Positions 5,288 through 6,483 of a stretch of DNA of 6,483 bases are shown one piece after another. Under the pieces are notes generated by a model. The model made no database searches. It worked only from the letters and a program-made list of their open reading frames with translations, and had not been told where the DNA came from. Origin of the DNA: Angelakisella sp. GTDB lineage: Bacteria > Bacillota > Clostridia > Oscillospirales > Ruminococcaceae. Numbering within the stretch: the stretch's first letter is position 1; each line of letters opens with the position of its first letter. Both the position numbers and the translations under genes were made by a program. Location of the stretch: NCBI GenBank assembly GCA_022795575.1, contig JAAWGY010000134.1:1-6483 (forward strand), written 5' to 3'.

Positions 5288-6483
5288 AACAGGCGGCAAA
5301 ACAGATTTTCCTTCCCGGCTTGGCGCTGCTCCTGGCGGTTTCCCTGACCTTTCTGGGGGCAGGGGCCACTGTCACCGGTACCATGCCCCCCTGGCGGGAC
5401 AGCGTGGGGAATGTGAATTACACCGAGAAAATCACCGGGCAGTATCTTCTCCGGCAGTCTGCCGCCCAGGAGAACACCCTGCTCATTTTCGGCTCCAGCG
5501 AGCTGCGGACCACCGAAATTTCCACCCACCCGGCCAATTTCTTTGCCGGGAAACGGGCGGGCTTTCAGGTGGACCTCATCGGCCGGGGCTCCTGCCAGTC
5601 GCTGATCCACGCCTTGCAAATTGCCGCCTCCGGGGACTCTCTTCGAGGGAAAAGGGTGGTGCTGATCACCTCCCCCCAGTCCTATGTGGAGGGCGGCATC
5701 GCCCCGGACCTGTTTATGGCAAACTTTTCTGTCCAGGGGTATCTGGAGCTGCTGGAGGATAATGCTCTTTCCGATGAAGCAAAGACCTATCTTTCCCGCC
5801 GGGTGGCGGAGCTGCTGGCGGCGTATCAGGCGCTGCCCGATGCCGCCCCGGTGGACCCGGCCATCGCCGCTTTGGCAGAGCATACCGCAGAGCCGGCCTT
5901 TCTTTCCGGCATAGGGAATGCGGTTCTTTCCCCCTATTATGCCGCCAGCCGCTGGCTGTATAGCCTGAAAGATAAGGCTTCGGTTCGGGGTATTCTGAAT
6001 CGGGGGGAGGACTTTCCTGCTCCCGCAGAGCTGCCCGCCATCGACTGGGCCACCGAGGAAGAAGCCGCCATCACCGAGGGCAAAGCTATGAGTAGCAACA
6101 ACAGCTTCTGGATGCTGGACGACTATTACACCACCTACATTGGCTCCCGGCTGGAGCGGCAGAGGGACCGGGACACCGACCTCAGCTATTCCCGATCCAA
6201 GGAGTACGACGACCTGCGGATACTTTTCGCTGTCTGCCGGGAAAAAGGAATCGAGCCGCTGTTTATCCATGTGCCGCTCCACGGGCCATGGAGCGACTAC
6301 ACCGGCTTTGGCGCGGACCGCCGGGCGGAGTACTACCAAAATGTCCGGGGGATTGCGGCGGAATACGATGTTCAGACATTGGATCTCACCGGGCACGAGT
6401 ACGAGGAATATTTTATGTGCGACACCATGCACCTGGGATGGAAGGGGTGGCTTGCGGTTGATAAAGCGCTTATCGAATATTAT
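5284..6483 (+). CDS. dltD: D-alanyl-lipoteichoic acid biosynthesis protein DltD, 3' end cut by the window
   Basis: My translation from ATG 5284 gives 400 open codons with no stop before the right edge. DltD is anchored by one N-terminal membrane helix (about 8-30), with the rest outside the cell, and takes part in the final transfer of D-alanine to teichoic acid. The extracellular part is an SGNH/GDSL-like hydrolase fold: FGSSELRT (69-76) carries the nucleophile Ser (Ser72 by alignment to GDS), GRGSCQSL (100-107) is the second block, ITSPQSY (128-134) matches the common ISPQ segment, and DTMHLGWKGW (380-389) supplies Asp380 and His383 of the triad. NNSFWMLDDYYTTY and SKEYDDL are also DltD-like. 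The protein is close to full length; probably only a few to about twenty residues and the stop lie beyond 6483. It overlaps dltC by 4 nt. Confidence 0.96.
   Translation, partial: MKQAAKQIFLPGLALLLAVSLTFLGAGATVTGTMPPWRDSVGNVNYTEKITGQYLLRQSAAQENTLLIFGSSELRTTEISTHPANFFAGKRAGFQVDLIGRGSCQSLIHALQIAASGDSLRGKRVVLITSPQSYVEGGIAPDLFMANFSVQGYLELLEDNALSDEAKTYLSRRVAELLAAYQALPDAAPVDPAIAALAEHTAEPAFLSGIGNAVLSPYYAASRWLYSLKDKASVRGILNRGEDFPAPAELPAIDWATEEEAAITEGKAMSSNNSFWMLDDYYTTYIGSRLERQRDRDTDLSYSRSKEYDDLRILFAVCREKGIEPLFIHVPLHGPWSDYTGFGADRRAEYYQNVRGIAAEYDVQTLDLTGHEYEEYFMCDTMHLGWKGWLAVDKALIEYY

Noticed and set aside
5167..6432. A 421-codon open frame on the minus strand across dltC and dltD
   Set aside because: The + strand reads as DltD with its full catalytic triad over the same bases. 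The antisense product has no recognisable motifs.
6469..6483. The C-terminal IEYY of visible DltD as a possible built-in substitute for the DltX aromatic motif
   Set aside because: This is the place of the ordinary C-terminal helix after the DltD His motif, and the true C-terminus is outside the window.

Overview
The window carries an almost complete D-alanylation (dlt) operon on the + strand, preceded by two genes of unknown function that appear to belong to the same transcription unit. The DNA is visibly G+C-rich (roughly 60% by eye), with good Shine-Dalgarno sites before the last five genes and Gram-positive cell-wall genes. These traits, and the style of the first two proteins, suggest a high-GC gut Clostridia of the Oscillospiraceae type (Flavonifractor/Intestinimonas-like). 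That placement is inference, not a database result.

Layout: (1) positions 1-58 hold a terminator-like hairpin and a short unassigned leader. (2) 59-1873 encodes a two-domain protein, a DUF362 domain followed by a transglutaminase-like domain with an intact Cys-His-Asp triad. Its true N-terminus is unresolved because the frame is open to the left edge and no signal peptide is visible. (3) 1891-2385 encodes a small lipoprotein with a clear lipobox. (4) 2398-3909 is dltA, 3906-5033 dltB, 5054-5287 dltC, and 5284 to the right edge is dltD, cut just before its natural end. All six genes point the same way. Gaps are 17, 12 and 20 nt, and dltA/dltB and dltC/dltD overlap by ATGA. No internal promoter or terminator was recognised between 59 and 6483.

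How they work together: DltA activates D-alanine with ATP and loads it on the phosphopantetheine arm of DltC. The membrane O-acyltransferase DltB and the membrane-anchored DltD then pass it to teichoic acid outside the cell, lowering the negative charge of the envelope. The key catalytic residues of all four proteins are present. No dltX-like small gene is visible. The two leading genes are probably envelope proteins (certain only for the lipoprotein, from its signal), and their link to D-alanylation is unexplained. That link is the most interesting feature of the window.
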